NCBI GenBank assembly: GCA_047967505.1
Contig: CM106539.1
Length of the DNA stretch: 64,000 nucleotides
Source of the DNA: Dipteris shenzhenensis
Taxonomy: Eukaryota; Polypodiophyta; Polypodiopsida; Gleicheniales
Direction: 5' to 3' (one strand)
Under the pieces are notes generated by a model. It was not told where the DNA came from. It saw only the letters and a program-made list of their open reading frames with translations, and did not search any database. Positions 1-11,770 of this stretch are shown one piece after another; within the stretch, counting starts at the first letter, position 1, and each line of letters starts with the position of its first letter. The position numbers were made by a program, and so were the translations under genes.

Positions 1-104
1 GGATGAGACCCGTTCAGCTAGCTTTCTCAATGGTCTAGACCTCAAGGCTTAAGGGCGTGTTGTCCTTCGGACCTCAGTCACGGACTCCCACCAAGAGTGA
101 CAAT

Positions 105-146
105 AGGGTCACACCTGGGTCACACCTAGGTCACATCATGGTCACC
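105..146. repeat. Short degenerate GGTCAC direct repeats
   Basis: About four imperfect copies of a 10-11 base unit resembling GGTCACACCT follow one another. Related GGTCAC words continue to about 215. No gene is visible around them. Confidence 0.5.
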
Positions 147-2039
147 TGAGCAGCATGCCAAGATGGTTAGACCTTGATCACCCCTGGTCGCACCGTGTTC
201 ACATCTTGGTCACTTTGGAGCGACTAGAGAAGTACTTGAACATGACCACCATCCGTGACAACCATAGCACGTGCTGCTTGCTTCTCGCACCAATGGCCCT
301 AGGCGTCCGGTAATACTTCCGGAAGTGTTCGGAACCCCCCCTTTAGACAGGACGGTTCAAGTGGAGGTGAGCTTATGATTGTTTTTTTTTTGGGGAAAAG
401 TGGACAAAAAATTTTATTAACAGAAAAGTAAAAAGCCGTACAAGAAAAGTCGAAGGGCAGCCTTCATGTACAAAGGCAAATGATAACTACTCCCAAGACT
501 TATTCAGAGCCAAGGTGACGTACTAGAGGTATGAACCTTATATAGAAGAAGTAATTGGCTTCGAAAGCTAATGGGCAAGTGTTTTCCATGCTTGAAAAAT
601 GCTTGTAGACAAAGGGGTCCATTTCTGCAAGATGAACTGGAACCAAATATGCTTACAGTAAAGGATCACCTGAAATTGGTGACGCGCACACAGCGTACGT
701 CCGCCTCTGCTGCCGCTCGGCACGCAACTGGTACAATGTCAGAAACCTGTTTACAAGCCAGCGATACCGGGTAAGAGCACAAGGACGAAGAAATTTATGT
801 TGCTTCAACTCGTGAATTTAAAAGGCCAGCGATCTTTAAGGTGTTCTGTAAAGTACACTAACCACAAGATCGGCTTTAATGCATCGAAGCCATTCCACTT
901 CGGTAGAGAAAATTAAAGTCCGTGGGATAACTGCGTCTAGCCGGTACTGTTGGAACGAAACACAAATAATGAATGAACAATTCCGATTCGAGAAGCAAGC
1001 AATTAACTGAAAGCGACAGTCTTTGTCTGACTTTTTCAAGAGATGCGAATCGATCCACAGTAAGAGCATCCGATTGTACCGCCCCACAATCAAGTAGCAC
1101 CTGCTAACGACAGAGGAAACAGGTTGCACAAGCAACCAAAGAAACGAAACCAATCATCTTGTTTTCGTCGTCCGGGGAAAAAGTGCCATTTTTTGAAACT
1201 ACGATCGCCACAGAATTCTTCCTTCAGACAAAGTCCATACCTTCCTCCTCATTTTCTCTTTTCCTCTTTTCCTCTTGCACCCCCTCTCTCTTCTCCCTCA
1301 TTCACCTCTCTTCCAGCATTTTCCAAATGCAACCCTTTGAAAAAATGTACAGGTACTACTTCAAGGGAGAAGTGCATCTTGGATCTCTTGGTGCGTACCA
1401 TCTCTATGTGGAACGAGTGCCTCATCTCTAAATCATTCCATGTTGTCTTGCCAAAGTCACCTCCTTTTATTTAGGATGAGATGGAGGATGGCGATGGAGG
1501 TTGTGACAATGACGGGACTCGCCCTCTGTTCAGGTCACCTCTCCTTCCTCTCAAACTAGAGTACAGAGAGAACTTTGAAATCTATAATCCCTCCTCTTGC
1601 AAGAGAAACCTTTTCCTCCATAGAAACAAGGAAGGAGAAGATTCGGTCGGTGGCATAGAATGGGACACGGACTGCGATGGTGTTCTTAATGATAGATTGC
1701 ATCTCATTATTAAGCCAAGAACCAACGCGGTGGTCTCTCCAAGCCAACCTTGAGTTTTAACGATCTACATAGGCGCGCTGCCCAGTGACAAGTGGCAAAG
1801 TTGAGGCAAAAGGATGCGCGATGATAGGTGGCCAGGCCAAAGACTGCGCTCTGCGAAAGTGGCTTTTTATCGATTCCCCCTAGGTCGAGATCAACTTATC
1901 CTAGCTTTTCCATCAATGGAGAGGACTTTGCCTCTTACACCCTGGTCATCGCGAGATAAGAATTGCTACGAGCTCCAAAGGAGGACACCACTCAAGTGAG
2001 GGCAGAAGAGTAGTCTTTGACCAAGAAACCATAAAAGGA
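147..2039. other. No recognisable gene
   Basis: Only short open frames occur (for example 1124-1474 and 1481-1753). Their composition follows local pyrimidine or purine bias and they resemble no protein family I know. A T-rich and then A-rich patch lies at about 380-430. I see no LTR, tRNA or exon signal that I can defend. Confidence 0.4.
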
Positions 2040-2045
2040 GGAGAC

Positions 2046-3455
2046 GTGGCCCCAAACCAGTCCATGCTAGACAAAAGTTTCTCCACACTAATAGAAGAAA
2101 ACACAAGGGAGACCATCCATGTAGGAGTTGTTGCAGGCACTAAGAGAAGCGATACTGCTACCATAGTTGAAGAAAAAGCCGAACACTCTAACGTTGCTAA
2201 GTCAACAAGAGTTGAAAGTGTAACCCAAGAGGAAAGCACACTACCCCCCTTAACCATCCCATCAGAGGAATGGACAATGAGCTTTGAGAACAGAAAGGAG
2301 CACAACAAACTACTAAACAGAGCAAGGAATTTGTGGGAGCTCTAACAAAATCTTCTACATGTACATGCATTTCAATCTTCTTTAATGATGAACTTTATAT
2401 GGCCTTGGTTGGTTGAGAACGCATGCCATAGTGGGCTTCCTACCAGGACACCATCCTCCAACCTTCAGTGCTAGAAACCTGGATGAGAACTAATTGGATT
2501 TTTTAGGGAATTACTGTTTTAATGTAAGATTTCTTAGAAAAGGATATTTTTTCTTTATTTTTGAACAATAAAGAATGGTAGAAAGAGCTTTGGACCATGG
2601 TTTATGGACCATTAGAACTAGCCTTTATATCTAGAATGGTGATCAGTTGATTTCTCCCCTTGTAATCAGAGATCTACCAAAGTTCTGTGTTTGGGTAGAG
2701 CTGCCTGATTGTCCTTTATCTCTATGTAACTAGATTCTGACACTTTGTAGTAGATTGGGTAAGGTCTTAGGAATTGAAAAGCAAAATTTTATTAACCCCA
2801 TGGGTAACCAACAGGTATATGTGCTGATGGATATGGTTGAGGACTGGCCTAATGCATTGGTTATAGTAACAAAAACATAGTATTAAGAAATTGCCCAGAA
2901 AAGAAGCCTAAACCAAAGCCCAGAGCTGCCCCTTCATAGGCACCAACTCCCCCAAGGAGAAATGGGTCCCAAAGAAAACAAACAGACCCCCTCCCTACAA
3001 TGTCTCCTAGTAAGTCAAATCAACAAGCAGGCACATCATAGGTTACCCTAAACAAAGGTAAGGACAAAGAAGTCATTATTCCCACTAATTATGCCTTTTA
3101 TGTGTTGATTGACAAGGAAACTGAGCACTGGATCAAAGAGAATAAGTACAGAGAGAATGACATGGATCTAGAAGAAGGATAGTCAAAAGATTTTGAAGAT
3201 GATGTCAATATAGCGGATGATATGGTCACAGAGCTCTTACAGAAGGAGGATTCTGAAGATGATAGTTCTCATCCAAGTATTTCTCACCCAATACTTGGAG
3301 AAAATAAATTTTCACTACAAGGTAAGGTTTTCACTACTCTACAAAACAAAAGGAGGTAGTCTCAAATCAAGGGTTTGGTCCCTCAGGTGAATAGCCCTAA
3401 TCCCAGGACTAAGAAGGGTAAAAAAAGAATGGTAAGTAAAACCATTTCTTTTATG
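2046..3455 (+). pseudogene. LINE ORF1 remnant (DUF4283-like)
   Basis: This is the degenerate first reading frame of a non-LTR retrotransposon. Its normal product binds the element RNA in the ribonucleoprotein. An open stretch at 2046-2345 may be its start. From about 2530 to 2880 the translation, with several stops, keeps the layout of the plant LINE DUF4283 domain, including a segment reading 'VWVELPDCPLSL'. From about 2900 to 3450 follows a proline- and lysine-rich, then acidic linker that is mostly open apart from single stops. It sits directly upstream of the endonuclease domain in the same orientation. The LINE assignment is firm because of the downstream domains; the exact ORF1 start is uncertain. 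Confidence 0.55.
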
Positions 3456-3462
3456 ACTCTAA

Positions 3463-4050
3463 AATGTTAGGGGTCTTACTGGACCTGGAAGAGCTAATGA
3501 ACTTTCTCACTGGCTAAGAGTTAACTTTGTTTCTCCCACTTTTTTAGCTTTACAGGAGGTGAAAGTTATTGATCCGACTTTAGAGGCCAATTTAGGCAAG
3601 TAGACAAGAGAAGAGAATGGTACATTACAAATCATCAGGATGGAAGAGGAGGGGTTGTAGTAGGAATTTCTTGATCCTCTTACTATAGCTAGATTTCATT
3701 GTACTATGAAACCAAAGGCTTTTCTTTTAATGCTATTTCTATCTATGCTCCTACTGGTGCTTAGTTAAAAATTATGAATTGGGAGTCATTAAGTGTATTA
3801 GCACGAAACAGTGTGGTATTATGAGATTTTAATATGGTAGAGGACTTGTAAGATAGATGGCTTAAAAAGGGATCACTTGTCAAGGGATCACAGATGCAGT
3901 CTTGGTATGAATTAAAAAGGACAGCTTACATCTGGTAGATGACTACCTTGCAAGGGACTTCACATGGTACAATAATCAAACATGGGCCAATAGAAGAGAA
4001 GGTAGGTTGGATAGGGTTTATATATCCCAAGACATCATTAGTTAAATAAT
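3463..4050 (+). pseudogene. LINE ORF2 endonuclease domain (EEP/APE type), decayed
   Basis: This is the endonuclease/exonuclease/phosphatase domain that nicks target DNA for target-primed reverse transcription. Visible blocks in order are 'NVRGLTGPGRANELSHWL' at 3463 onward, 'LALQEVKV' carrying the metal-binding Glu region, 'SIYAPTGA', 'DFNMVED' corresponding to the GDFN catalytic motif, and 'RLDRVYIS' near the domain end. The blocks are spread over shifted frames with in-frame stops, so no active protein could be made. The domain is collinear with ORF1 upstream and the RT linker downstream. The family call is confident because five motifs occur in the right order and spacing. Confidence 0.85.
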
Positions 4051-4054
4051 CAGG

Positions 4055-5070
4055 TTGACAGGTCAAACTTTCTCCTCCCTCTGCTTATTTGATCGCAAAT
4101 CTATTCTCTTATTTTGCGACTTTGGAAATGGGAGAAAGGCCCCATCTTGGTTTAAGGCCAATCCTAGCCTTTTCATATTCAAGAGTGTGGAGACTGAAAT
4201 ATCCATTATCTGGAGGAGTTATTTTGCAGAGAACATCACTGCTTCAAAGGATTTGGAGAGGGCTATGAAAATCACACAGAGAGTTCTTAAAGTAGCAAGA
4301 AAAGATAGAGCTAAGATAAGAGCTCAAAGAATGGATGCCATTCAACAGTCAATTATTCCACCTCAAAGAGAAGGAAAGGCAAGGTAATCCGAGAGATCGG
4401 GGACAAATATTATGTGCAAAAAGGGATTTGAGAATCGAAGAAAAATTGAACTCACTAAGACCAGGTTGTATTTCAGAGAATGGAGGGAAAGTAAAATGGA
4501 TAGACCAACAAACTTTAGGCACCTTCAAATTAATTAGAAGGAAGAGAGAAAATGAGAAATTTTCTCTTTTTAAGAAGAAGGATATGACAATGGCCAACAA
4601 CAATGACAATATGCAAGTCTTACATGACCACTACATAGAGTTGATATCCACTTCCATTATGCTTGACGAGTCAGTCAAGAGAGTAAGAAGACTATGCCAG
4701 AAAGCCAGACAAAACACTACCCAATATTTCGACAATTTTTATTTGGAGACTCCTCTTACCTTGAAAGACCTCAAAGGAGCAGTGAATGTAATGGCAGATG
4801 GGAAGACTCTAGGGGAGGATGTTTTACCTATTGAATTTTATAACTTATTTTGGTAGGCCCTTGTCTCCTTTTGGTGTGCAATGAGAGTGTGACAAATCAG
4901 CAACTTCCTCACCACATCAGTGGAAAGATGATACCAAAGGAAGGGAACAAGGCGGAAATCACAAATTGGAGACTGCTTACTATGCTTAATTGTAGCTATA
5001 GAATTTTTGCTAAGGCCTTGGGCCTTAGAATTCAAAAAATAATGGGTAGGTGGAATCTAAAAGAATAGAC
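4055..5070 (+). pseudogene. LINE ORF2 linker and N-terminal reverse transcriptase, decayed
   Basis: Two overlapping open segments (4055-4387 and 4335-4856), then 4850-5068, carry the typical plant LINE connector. It has an aromatic/basic stretch, a block reading 'TPLTLKDLKGAVNVMADGKT' with 'LPIEFYNLFW' shortly after it, then 'MIPKEGNKAEITNWR' and 'LNCSYRIFAKAL', which mark the beginning of the RT fingers/palm. The frame changes between segments show at least two frameshifts. The RT core motif with the YxDD-type active site is absent from the plus strand; the next RT segment lies inverted at about 5071-5165. Confidence 0.85.
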
Positions 5071-5165
5071 AAAGGTAGGCCCATGTCCTGGAGAGATTGA
5101 ATAACGAAGTCACACTCAAGCCTATCATAGGCAAGTTTATGAAAGTCCACTTTGAGAGAGTAGAT
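5071..5165 (-). pseudogene. Inverted LINE RT segment
   Basis: Read on the minus strand, this piece gives the RT motif that normally follows the plus-strand segment just upstream: 'LKVDFHK', 'AYDRLECDF' and 'IQSLQDMGL'. It therefore lies in the opposite orientation to the rest of the LINE. This resembles a twin-priming or post-insertion inversion junction. It is short, and an independent LINE fragment inserted here cannot be excluded. Confidence 0.7.
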
Positions 5166-5215
5166 GTCCTGTTTAGTCTCTTTTGCATCATTCCATCTAA
5201 AGCAAGATCCTTTCA

Positions 5216-5505
5216 CTGTCAGCAGCGAGGATTATTTTTGTGCAGATGTTTACAGTTTTGGGATCACTTGTTATGAGATTGTGTCACAAAAGTTACCATA
5301 TGAGGGAAAAGATCCCAATTGTGCCCTCCTCCAAAGAATTGTGAATGGGCTTAGGCTAACTCTACTCGAAAACATGCACAGTCGTTTATCAGAATTTATA
5401 AAAGCTTGTTGGGATGGCAAGCTTGATTGACATCCCCTCTTTCCAGAGATTTGTCACACATCGAGAGAAATCAAATTTGGATTGCTGGATAATCATTGAG
5501 TAGTT
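5216..5505 (+). pseudogene. Protein kinase C-lobe fragment
   Basis: The translation carries kinase subdomains IX to XI: 'ADVYSFGITCYEIVS' (with the subdomain IX Asp), 'KLPYEG', 'LSEFIKACWDGK' and 'PLFPEIC' from subdomain XI. A TGA replaces the residue just before the HPLF block, where kinases have an Arg-Pro pair. The frame then stays open to about 5502. The N-lobe, ATP loop and catalytic loop are absent, so it cannot be active. The pattern (CYEI, FIKACW, RP.F..IC) fits a plant Raf-like or receptor-like soluble kinase. It abuts the rearranged LINE, which may have carried or flanked it. Whether introns bounded the fragment cannot be told. Confidence 0.8.
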
Positions 5506-7540
5506 TTTAATGTTGGCAGGGCCTTCACCCGTGACTGTGGCACCACCTATATAGTGTACAGAGATCATATAAAGTTATTTGACGTTTCATTCTGACAAGG
5601 CTCCAGGTTCAATCACATACTTGTAAGTAGCTACTTGAGGAAGAAGCTCCTCTGTTGCACGTTAGCATAGGCCATAAGCGGTCTTTGTGTGAGTGGGGAA
5701 AAAAAAATCCTCAAACTTTTCCTCAAAGCCAAGCAACAGTCCAATGGACTGAGCGTACCATTAATAGAAGTTGGTTATGCAGTAGTCTTAGTAGAAGAAG
5801 CATTGTAACATGGAGCAGAGAAGTGACTAGTGCAGTGTGGTTCACAAACTCTCTCTCACACCTGGCTTGTTGGGTTAGGAGTTGCTACTTAGTGCTTAGT
5901 TCAAGTTGAGGCGGCTTGGTTGTAAACAGACTTCTTAATACAAGTACTTCAACTTGTCTATGCGGGCTTGTTTTATCTATTCAACTATTAATAACTTGAT
6001 CCCCCGTCATCATACGGTTTCCCTTTCAGCAACACCCTGACCTCTGAGTTGTTTTGTTGGTATGTGCTTTCATATACCCGAGCATGCATGTACATAGCTC
6101 ACCAAGGACTGCAAGAGTGAGCATCTTCATTCAAGCACTGCACAGGGTTGGGTTAACAGTTCATGAGCAACGTACACCAAGCACTCATAAATTACCCATT
6201 GGGAAGTGAGCAAACCAGAGCGTTAACATTTGGAAATCCTATTGGGAAAGGGTCACTTGAATTTATGAGTTGATGTGCTATTAGTTAGGGAAATTGATTG
6301 GATTGAGTGTAGCAAGCCTATAGGTTTATGCTAATCAACAATGATGAGTTGAAGTAGTTGCTGCATGTCGTGAGCTACTATAATAAATATCTCCGAGTAA
6401 CCACCACAGATGAGTGGCATAGTCTGGTGTTGTGCTTGAAGACCCGAGTGTAAACTATAGAAAGCATTCACACCACCAATCGGCTAATTCACGACTTCGC
6501 CATTATCCGATACACGCTCAAAAAGAAGACAAAGATATGCGGCCAGCGATGTCCAACCATGAGAGCTGGTGTGGTTTGAGAGCCAAAATTGAGTTCTCGA
6601 AGGAGGTGGGTAGAAGCATCGACTATCCACAGTAGGAGCGCAGAGCACGAGGAGAGAGACTCTAGAGAGACTCGGCCTTGCTAACCCAGGAGTGAAAGGA
6701 TTATTATGCAGTGCAAGAAGGATGAACGACTAGTGATTGGCTGAGGCATTCTAGAAGACCAGTAGGCGAGGGTCCATTATGGCAAATGGAGTCCTCGCAC
6801 TCATCTAGAAAGAGTTTGGACCTGGAATGATTAGCCATTTCCTCCGTTCATCCTCAACATGAACATGACGATTACGATAATGAAAGAAGAGAAAGGCTTC
6901 TTTGAAACTCGACTATTCCATTGGAAGGACAATGTCGAGAGAGGCGTGATCAAAGAAGACCAGGCATGATTAGATGGTCAAAGAATCAATTGAATTGAAG
7001 AATGGTCTGCTTTTGATGGAGATAGACCCCACTGAGCACCTAAAGGGGTGAAATAAAGCAACTAAGGTAATTAGCTTGAGTTCCTCTTCCTAAAGACAAA
7101 AGGCATGTACAGTCAGGAGGTGTACCACTCAATCGACCTTTGCCAAACATAAGGCCTGCAGCTCTTCCTATGGATCAACTTACAATCAGTCATCAATGAC
7201 CTCATATACAACAAGGTGGGTACTATGACAAATGGTCTAGAGACTCTGTTCTTCTGAGTGGATGTCATGTGTACCTAGTTTATGGAGCTAACCAAGTGGA
7301 AGATTTAGGGGAGCGAATAGGAAATCTACTTGGCCCTATCAAATATTAAGATAAAATTCCAGAATTTCAAAGGTATTGATGATGAAGGCTTGTATAGCCA
7401 TCTTCAAAGCTCCTGCGGGTTTGTCATATAAATGGCGCTACAATAGATGAAGCATACATTGACTATTTCTCATATACCTTGATCAAAATTCATAGAGATA
7501 ATTTCCAATTTTGTATTTCCCTAATTGGTATGCTATGTAT
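5506..7540. other. No recognisable gene; possible 5' part of a gypsy element
   Basis: Only short, unconserved open frames occur (5655-5909, 6432-6635). The segment lies directly upstream of gypsy gag remnants in the same orientation, so the 5' LTR and leader may be here. I could not find a paired LTR, a primer-binding site or a target duplication. Confidence 0.35.
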
Positions 7541-8290
7541 AAAGCATTTCTACATCAGTTCAGACAATAAATTTATGAAGAAAATGTTCACACCAAGCTG
7601 ATTGAACTGAAACAAAATAAGGCGGAGTCTGTCCAAGACTTGCTTCGAATGCGAGCTCTTATCAATTAGTTGACTATTGTGCCTGATAACAAGTCCATGA
7701 GAGTTTGGTTGATTATGAGGTGCACTAAGATGGACTTGTGCAAGTTGAAAATAGTAAATTTGACTAAGAGTAATGAGGAATTGCTTGATTGAGTTGTGGC
7801 TCTAGAAAAGAGTGAAGGCTTGCATACAATGGCACTGAAGAAACACTAGCAAAGAAAGATAAGCTCAAGTTTGAATTGAAAAAGGCACTAAAGAAATTGG
7901 GCATTCGAGGGAAGCCAGGCAGTAATGAGAAATGGTACAATAGTTATTCTAAAAATGGACACTTAGAAGAAGATTGCAAAATGAAGAAGATTGCAAAACC
8001 AAGTATTGCGACACTTGCACTAAGTTTGGGCATGATGACTCTGATTGTTGACTGAATGGAAAAAATTGCTAAGTATCTGCCAACTAGGTAACAACTGATA
8101 CTTGGCCTACAAGTAGCAAACCGCCGCATCCTGAGCAAAATAAGGGCAAAGGTAAAAATGGTAAGAAGAAGAATATAGATCCTTCAAAGATCCAATGTTT
8201 TTGTTGCAGAGAGAATCATCTTCGTTTTGACCATCCAATTTGGGCTAAACATCTTAAGTTCCTTAAAACTAATATGGAATTAAAGGAAGT
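7541..8290 (+). pseudogene. Ty3-gypsy gag remnant
   Basis: The conceptual translation shows a gag-like helix block ('MYKAFLHQF', 'ELKQNKAESVQDLL') followed by a basic region. A Cys/His-rich stretch near 8195-8240 ('CFCCRENHLRFDHPIW') looks like a decayed zinc knuckle. Gag forms the particle and binds element RNA. Many stops and frame changes make it non-functional. It is collinear with protease and RT remnants downstream. Confidence 0.65.
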
Positions 8291-8639
8291 AGATCCAGAG
8301 TGTTGAGTAGTTGTCACTGAGTTACCAGACATAGTGGAAGCCAAAGTGGTCACCAAGTGGAAGGGTCCAGTTACAACCTCTACAGACAGTGTTGTAATAG
8401 ACAAGGATGTTAATTGGAAGGAACAAAAGGAGGTAGCTGCTAAAATTGCTAGGGAATTGAAGGGCAAAGCACCAGTAGTTGAAATCCCCTCCGAGAAGTT
8501 CCAACCACTTATAATTGGACCAGGAGAGTCCTCCCAAGTCTAAAGAATAGCATGTGTAAGTCCATCAAATTCTAGTGTAGAGCTAGAATGAGTATGGGAA
8601 ATATTTAAGAGTATGAAGATCAATCTTACATTTGATGTA

Positions 8640-9110
8640 TTGATGTGAATATGTCTGTATTGCCGTGACTACTTCACCCTGCAAATCAAGGAATGTGAAG
8701 AGCAATTGAAGGAAGTCGATTTTTTGGTTACTATTCCTCTTATCGACATACCTGTGGTGGATGAAGAAGTACCATTTATTACAATCAAAGTCAAGAAGGA
8801 GACTGTACTAGGTGTGACCATAGATGCTGGTTCATGAGTTAACATTATTTTTGAAGATATTGCAAAGTGGCTAAAGTTTAAGACAATCAAGCCATCTCCA
8901 TTCTGAGTATAAATGGCATATGAAAGACAAGTTGATCCCAAAGGTATGCTATGGGATGTTGTTATTTGGGTAGGAGGCTGGAGCAAAATTCCTATCCTAT
9001 TCGTGTGCATTCCCACTAACCCTCGAAAGGTATCGAGCAATTATCGGCCTAAAGATTTGGAAGCTACTGACCCATTTCCCCAAGATGTAGAGTCATGCTT
9101 GATGGAAACA
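8640..9110 (+). pseudogene. Ty3-gypsy aspartic protease remnant
   Basis: The translation carries 'VTIDAGS' followed by a stop and then 'VNIIFEDIAKWL'. This matches the retropepsin-type region with its catalytic Asp in the plant gypsy layout, where the usual sequence is a D-x-G-S stretch continuing into an N-I-x loop. The stop inside the active-site loop disables it. An open downstream segment at 8913-9125 includes 'PKGMLWDVVIWVGGW', the next conserved strand. The protease would cut the Gag-Pol polyprotein. Confidence 0.7.
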
Positions 9111-9369
9111 CATCCTTGTTGTTAGGGAAATTGATATTTTCAAAGTGATTGTTGCTAATATTAAGTACAAATAAAAAACCGAGCACATTGTAAAACAAAT
9201 GGATCTATTTTCAAGTAATTTCACTGAAGATATTGAAGGAGAAAGAGAATTGCCAGAGACACTAATCACTATCACATGCCTTGGAACTAAACAACTAGTT
9301 CCAGAGCCAACATAAGAACTCAATCTTGGCACAGATGACAAGCCTAGAACTATTGTGGTAAGTGCCAAT

Positions 9370-10240
9370 ATTTCTTCCGAGCAACTCCAGATTATTAAAG
9401 AACTTTTCACCAGGTACAAAGCTGTTTTTTCTTGGAATTATACTGAACTTTGAGGAGTTCCCCCTGAGTTATTTCAACATATAATTACTTTGATATCAGA
9501 TGCCAAACCAATCTAGAAACAAAGGTATAGAATGAACCCGAATTATACTAAGCAAGTGAAATCTAAATTAGATCAACTTCTTTGGGCAAGATTCATTTAT
9601 GCTATTTACTGCAATGATTGGGTATTGCCTGTTATGGTAGTGCCAAAGAAAAATGGTAAACTCTGAGTACATGTGGATTACTGAAAATTGAATGCTCAAA
9701 CTGGTCTTGATCCATTTCCCAATACCATTTAGAGATGGGATCTTAGATAAGGTTCCAGGACATGAAATGTATTCATTTATGGATGGTTACAGTGGCTACA
9801 ATCAAATCATGTAGCTCCAGAAGATCAATCTAAGAGTGCCTTTATTATAGAATGGGGTGCTTATGCAACCCGAGTGATGCCTTTTGGTTTGAAAAATGCA
9901 CCATCTACCTTTTAGAAGTTCATGGTAGAGACTTTCAGAGAGTATGTGATTGAATTCATAGCCATTTATTTGGATGATTTCTTGTGTATTCTACAAATAA
10001 AGATCATCTATGCTTTTTGGAAAATGTGTTTCAGCGATGCAGGCAAGCCAAAATTTTGCTTAATCCAGCTAAGAGTGTTTTCTGTGTCCAAGTTGGTATT
10101 TTGCTTGGGCATGTGATTTCACAAGTTGGTATTCGAACTGAACCAGGTAAAATTCATGCCATTCATCAAATGCAAGAGCTTGAGAATCTGACCCAATTAC
10201 ATTCTTTTGTGGGTCTCATGATTTTGCCAAGATTGTAGCT
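9370..10240 (+). pseudogene. Ty3-gypsy reverse transcriptase remnant
   Basis: The RT motifs appear in order: a lead-in 'LFTRYKAVFSW', 'VVPKKNGKL', 'MPFGLKNAPSTF' and 'IYLDDFL' (a YxDD active site) near 9966-9983. The thumb region follows with 'LLNPAKSVFCV', 'LGHVIS' and 'LHSFVGL'. Several in-frame stops and at least two frameshifts, for example around 9740 and 9990, break the frame. The FGLKNAP motif identifies Ty3-gypsy rather than copia. Confidence 0.9.
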
Positions 10241-10284
10241 CTTGAGATTGAAGCCTAAAAAATCTAATTATAGCAATCCTGAGA

Positions 10285-10510
10285 GTCAAGCCCTCAGCAC
10301 GGTATTTAGTGTGGCAATCCCTTTGTTTTCTATGTTGATCATCAAGACTTGCTTTATTTAATCAACAAGACTATTATTCAAGGATGCCTTGTGCATTGGA
10401 TGCTACTATTATAGGAGTTCAATTTTAAGATTATTCATAAGCCTCGTTAAACGCATGTGGGAGCCAATTGTTTGTCTCAACTACCTATGCCTAAAGACAT
10501 TCAAGGGGTT
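10285..10510 (+). pseudogene. Ty3-gypsy RNase H C-terminal remnant
   Basis: The translation shows 'FYVDHQDLLYLINK', 'HWMLLL' and 'EFNFKIIHKP', the standard end of gypsy RNase H, where the Asp of 'VDH' belongs to the active site. The segment between the RT thumb and this block is shorter than usual, so part of RNase H appears deleted. The orientation matches the RT upstream. Confidence 0.8.
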
Positions 10511-10639
10511 GTTACTAAGTTGCTAGATGCCAAGCTCTTTGTAGTTGATTACTACATGAAAATGAAGATGTCGAATTGATGGATTACTTGTCTCATGGAA
10601 CATTTCTTGACAATGTGCCGAGAGACGCAGGCAATTAGC

Positions 10640-10900
10640 ATGAAGGCTTGGAAATTCACATTTATTGGTGAACATATTTATCGTCAGTGTGCAAATGGTG
10701 TTCGTTGATGGATTTTGCCACATGAATGTGCTATAGTCTTGCACAAGAAGCCCATTCGGTGGACACTTCTAGGGTGAATTGATAGCTTGGAAGGTCTTGC
10801 ACTTGGGCAAGACTTTAGTGGGAAATTTTATTCAAGGATACTCAAACCAAGTGTATGCAGTGTGATGTATGCCAACATACTAATCATCTTTTACCAAATT
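10640..10900 (+). pseudogene. Ty3-gypsy integrase zinc-binding domain remnant
   Basis: The translation includes 'HIYRQCANGV' and 'WILPHECAIVLHKK', then a frame-shifted stretch resembling the His2-Cys2 block ('SGELIAWKVLH', 'CDVCQ'-like near 10858-10872). It follows the RNase H remnant as expected. The catalytic DDE core downstream is not recognisable beyond a weak trace near 11060. Confidence 0.6.
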
Positions 10901-11018
10901 AGTCTATGCTAGTATAACCTAGTTGCCAAATTAGTCTATGCCAGTACAACCTACTTGCCAGTACAACATACTGACCATCTTTGACCAAATTAGTCTATGC
11001 CAGTACAACCTACTTGCT
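10873..11018. repeat. Partial triplication of a 55-base integrase segment
   Basis: Two copies of a unit of about 55 bases (10873-10927 and 10964-11018) flank a shortened copy (10928-10963). Each contains the phrase that reads roughly 'LMPVQPT' in intact gypsy integrases. The duplication is internal to the dead gypsy element. Confidence 0.65.
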
Positions 11019-11550
11019 GAACCACATGTGGAATTTAATGACTCCATGTGATCCTTGAGGATCTTATGGTAAGAGATACAAATTGACAATCCATTTACAA
11101 GCACCTTGAAGACCTTCTCATTAATGTGCTATGTAATATGGTTACTAGACATGTGCCCCAAAAAATGGGGTCTTTATGATAGTAGGCAGAGATATTCCCT
11201 TGCTAATGCTCTTGTGAAGATCAACTCTATGCCCTTATGTGATAGTCAACTCCTCCCTAGATTTCTTCACGATATATCCTCATCTTCACAAATGGGTGTA
11301 CCCACTCGATTAACTCAAACTTGCTTTCGCATTGCTCATGAGGTAGCTGCAAAATTTGAGGAGCTTGGCCTTAGCGCATGAAGACAAGGGGATTGGAATC
11401 GTTGAGCAACTCAACTACCCTTCAAATCATGATAATGCTACACTATTTGACTATGTGAAGGCAGTATCACAAGTGAGAGGTAAGCGTACTCCTCCACATA
11501 GGCATGACTTTCCAATCCACAATGAAGGCATTTTACTATGTAGCTTCAAG
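11019..11550. other. Unassigned segment downstream of gypsy
   Basis: Two open frames (11106-11381 and 11356-11553, plus strand) are unlike any family I recognise. A weak phrase ('SYGKRYKL') near 11056-11090 could be the start of the gypsy integrase core. No LTR is identified. Confidence 0.3.
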
Positions 11551-11581
11551 TAGTGTTAGATTTTTGCCACAACAAGATAAA

Positions 11582-11770
11582 GCAACTATAGACGCAGTTG
11601 ATAGACACGCAAAATAGCAAGCATGTCTATAGGCGCAGATAGAATTAGAGAAAATACGGGCGCATCTATTAGTGCGTCTAATAGCGCAGTTATTAACGCA
11701 TCTAATAGTGCATCTACAATGTTATTTAGATGCGTATTTAGACGCATTTATAAACATGCAATAGAGAATA
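11582..11770. repeat. CACTA-type subterminal repeats, left side
   Basis: A cluster of short imperfect repeats around words such as GTCTATAGGCGC, GCGTCTAATAGCGC and TTTAGACGCATT occurs in both orientations. Dense subterminal motif arrays of this sort are where En/Spm-type elements bind their own regulatory protein. A matching CACTA terminus was not confirmed. The same words recur at 15990-16070, 17550-17615 and 20095-20135. Confidence 0.6.

Noticed and set aside
1124-1474. Open frame of 116 codons near the left edge
   Set aside because: Pyrimidine-driven Ser/Pro/Phe/Leu composition, overlapping frames open on both strands, no family resemblance.
11551-11555. TAGTG as a CACTA terminus
   Set aside because: It lies at the left of the element, where CACTA should be, and no matching inverted end was found on the right, so the boundary was not claimed.
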